This document shows positions 22,194 to 22,799 of a stretch of DNA of 22,799 bases, one piece after another. The first letter of the stretch is position 1. Every line of letters starts with the position of its first letter. The notes under the pieces were generated by a model. It saw only the letters and a list, made by a program, of their open reading frames with translations, was not told the DNA's origin and did not search any database. The stretch lies in the IMG/VR virus record IMGVR_UViG_3300032088_000097, positions 1 to 22,799 of that record; one strand, written 5' to 3'. The position numbers and the translations under genes were made by a program. Origin of the DNA: a virus.

Positions 22194-22496
22194 GTGGGTG
22201 TGGATCCAGGGCCTCTGACCTTAAAGCATCTCGTGTTGATGGCCAAAGCAAGACAGTCGCACGAATGGAACATTGCCAGCCACGTGATGGCCCTCCTTGC
22301 AGAGACCCACCGCGATCGACGGCGTCGATCACGACCGTTCCGAGCAAATGACTTCAATCCACTGTTATCCAAAACGAGCCGGCCGATCCCAGTCACCGTT
22401 AGCCAGCTAGCCGGGGTGATGGGTCGGAAAGCCCAAGGCCATACCACGCAGGATCCATGTCTCAAGTCAAAGCCGGAGCTGCCTACATTGAGCTGA
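22194..22496 (+). CDS. Second tail assembly protein (gpT-like), possible frameshift product
   Basis: The 100-residue frame given here starts at GTG 22194, but the coding signal begins earlier. In this frame EVEELIYKLAGIVGVDPGPL and LKHLVLMAKARQSHEW run from about 22158, and the frame stays open well upstream with no ATG. It overlaps the previous gene in the -1 phase. Tail chaperones are often made as a fusion by programmed -1 frameshift. Candidate slip sites are GGAGAAAC (22113) and GGAGAAG (22155), neither a classical heptamer. The rest (RRRRSRPFRANDFNPL) looks like a small helical protein found before tape measure genes. Alternatively it starts at CTG 22170 or GTG 22194. Confidence 0.62.
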   Translation: MGVDPGPLTLKHLVLMAKARQSHEWNIASHVMALLAETHRDRRRRSRPFRANDFNPLLSKTSRPIPVTVSQLAGVMGRKAQGHTTQDPCLKSKPELPTLS

Positions 22497-22799
22497 CGAC
22501 GCGAAACTCGCGGTTTCTGCGCGGACTGGCCGATGCGAAGCGAAAGCTGCAAGACTTCGGTGCCTCGGCGCGGATGCTTGGACGACAGGTTTTTTCTGCC
22601 GGTGCAGCGTTGGCGGCTCCGCTCACAGCCAGCACTGCCATCTTCATGTCGTTCGACGATGCCATGCGGCAGGTTCGAGCGATCACGCAGGCGACCGATG
22701 CTGAGTTTGCCAAGCTCACTGATCGTGCCAAGCAGCTTGGAGCGACCACAAGTTTCGCTGCCAGTGAAGTCGCGTCCCTCATGACCGAACTGGGACGAG
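22457..22799 (+). CDS. Tail tape measure protein, N-terminal part (cut by window end)
   Basis: The frame opens at ATG 22457 and runs on past the end, so only about 114 codons are present. It overlaps the preceding frame by 40 bases. The start MSQVKAGAAYIELTTRNSRF leads to a helical region (LADAKRKLQDFGASARMLGR), a hydrophobic stretch and then FDDAMRQVRAITQATDAEFAKLTDRAKQLGATTSFAASEV. That last part is the TP901-type tape measure core (TIGR01760 pattern). The full protein sets tail length and is normally one of the longest of the phage, so most of it lies outside. Confidence 0.85.
   Translation, partial: MSQVKAGAAYIELTTRNSRFLRGLADAKRKLQDFGASARMLGRQVFSAGAALAAPLTASTAIFMSFDDAMRQVRAITQATDAEFAKLTDRAKQLGATTSFAASEVASLMTELGR

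Noticed and set aside
11302-22799. Gene transfer agent instead of a phage
   Set aside because: The region also contains replication, recombination, methylation and lysogeny-type control genes, which gene transfer agents lack.

Overview
The window looks like about 22.8 kb of a tailed-phage genome or prophage with a lambda/HK97-style siphovirus layout. Almost every gene reads left to right on the + strand; the one exception is a small gene at 10930-11172. There is no direct taxonomic marker. Several traits recall phage regions of Planctomycetes (Rhodopirellula/Pirellulaceae-like bacteria): the protease-capsid fusion, the large GpA-type terminase, the small repeat protein at 1345 and the exported peptidase at 18354. 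The host assignment is therefore an inference. No integrase, attachment site, tRNA or lysis gene was recognised, so prophage and virion DNA cannot be told apart. The XRE regulator plus ImmA-type peptidase argue for a temperate life style.

Layout. (1) 1-2627, control: a short leader ORF coupled to an XRE-family regulator, an ImmA/IrrE-like metallopeptidase, a small protein made of two copies of one motif, and a sigma-70-like factor. (2) 2672-5407, recombination: a RecE/DUF3799-type PD-(D/E)XK nuclease, a small unknown protein, a Sak4-like P-loop ATPase, a DUF669 protein and an Hjc-like nuclease, tightly packed. (3) 5410-8992, replication: an SF2 helicase with a zinc ribbon and a primase-polymerase fused to an AAA_25-type ATPase. 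(4) 8993-9463, a gene-free 471-base stretch. Together with the last codons of the primase gene it carries fourteen copies of a 9-base motif in both orientations, a long hairpin and a C-rich leader. It is the best candidate for a replication origin or regulatory centre. (5) 9464-10771, a ParB-domain DNA methyltransferase, then the minus-strand small gene. (6) 11302-18010, packaging and head: a small protein resembling the terminase N-terminus, terminase, a small protein at the gpW position, portal, a fused prohead protease/major capsid protein with a strong internal start, and a DUF2190 cement protein. (7) 18044-19879, three exported proteins inserted into the head-tail operon: a Cys-rich secreted protein, a papain-like cysteine peptidase and a membrane-anchored thioredoxin. 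(8) 19883 to the end, neck and tail: three connector/completion proteins, tail tube, two tail-assembly proteins in overlapping frames, and the start of the tape measure gene, cut by the window end.

The most unusual parts are the iteron-like array after the primase gene, the exported thiol-chemistry cassette inside the virion operon, the nested start inside the protease-capsid fusion, and the similarity between the terminase N-terminus and the small protein encoded just before it. All functional calls come from reading motifs; no database search was possible.
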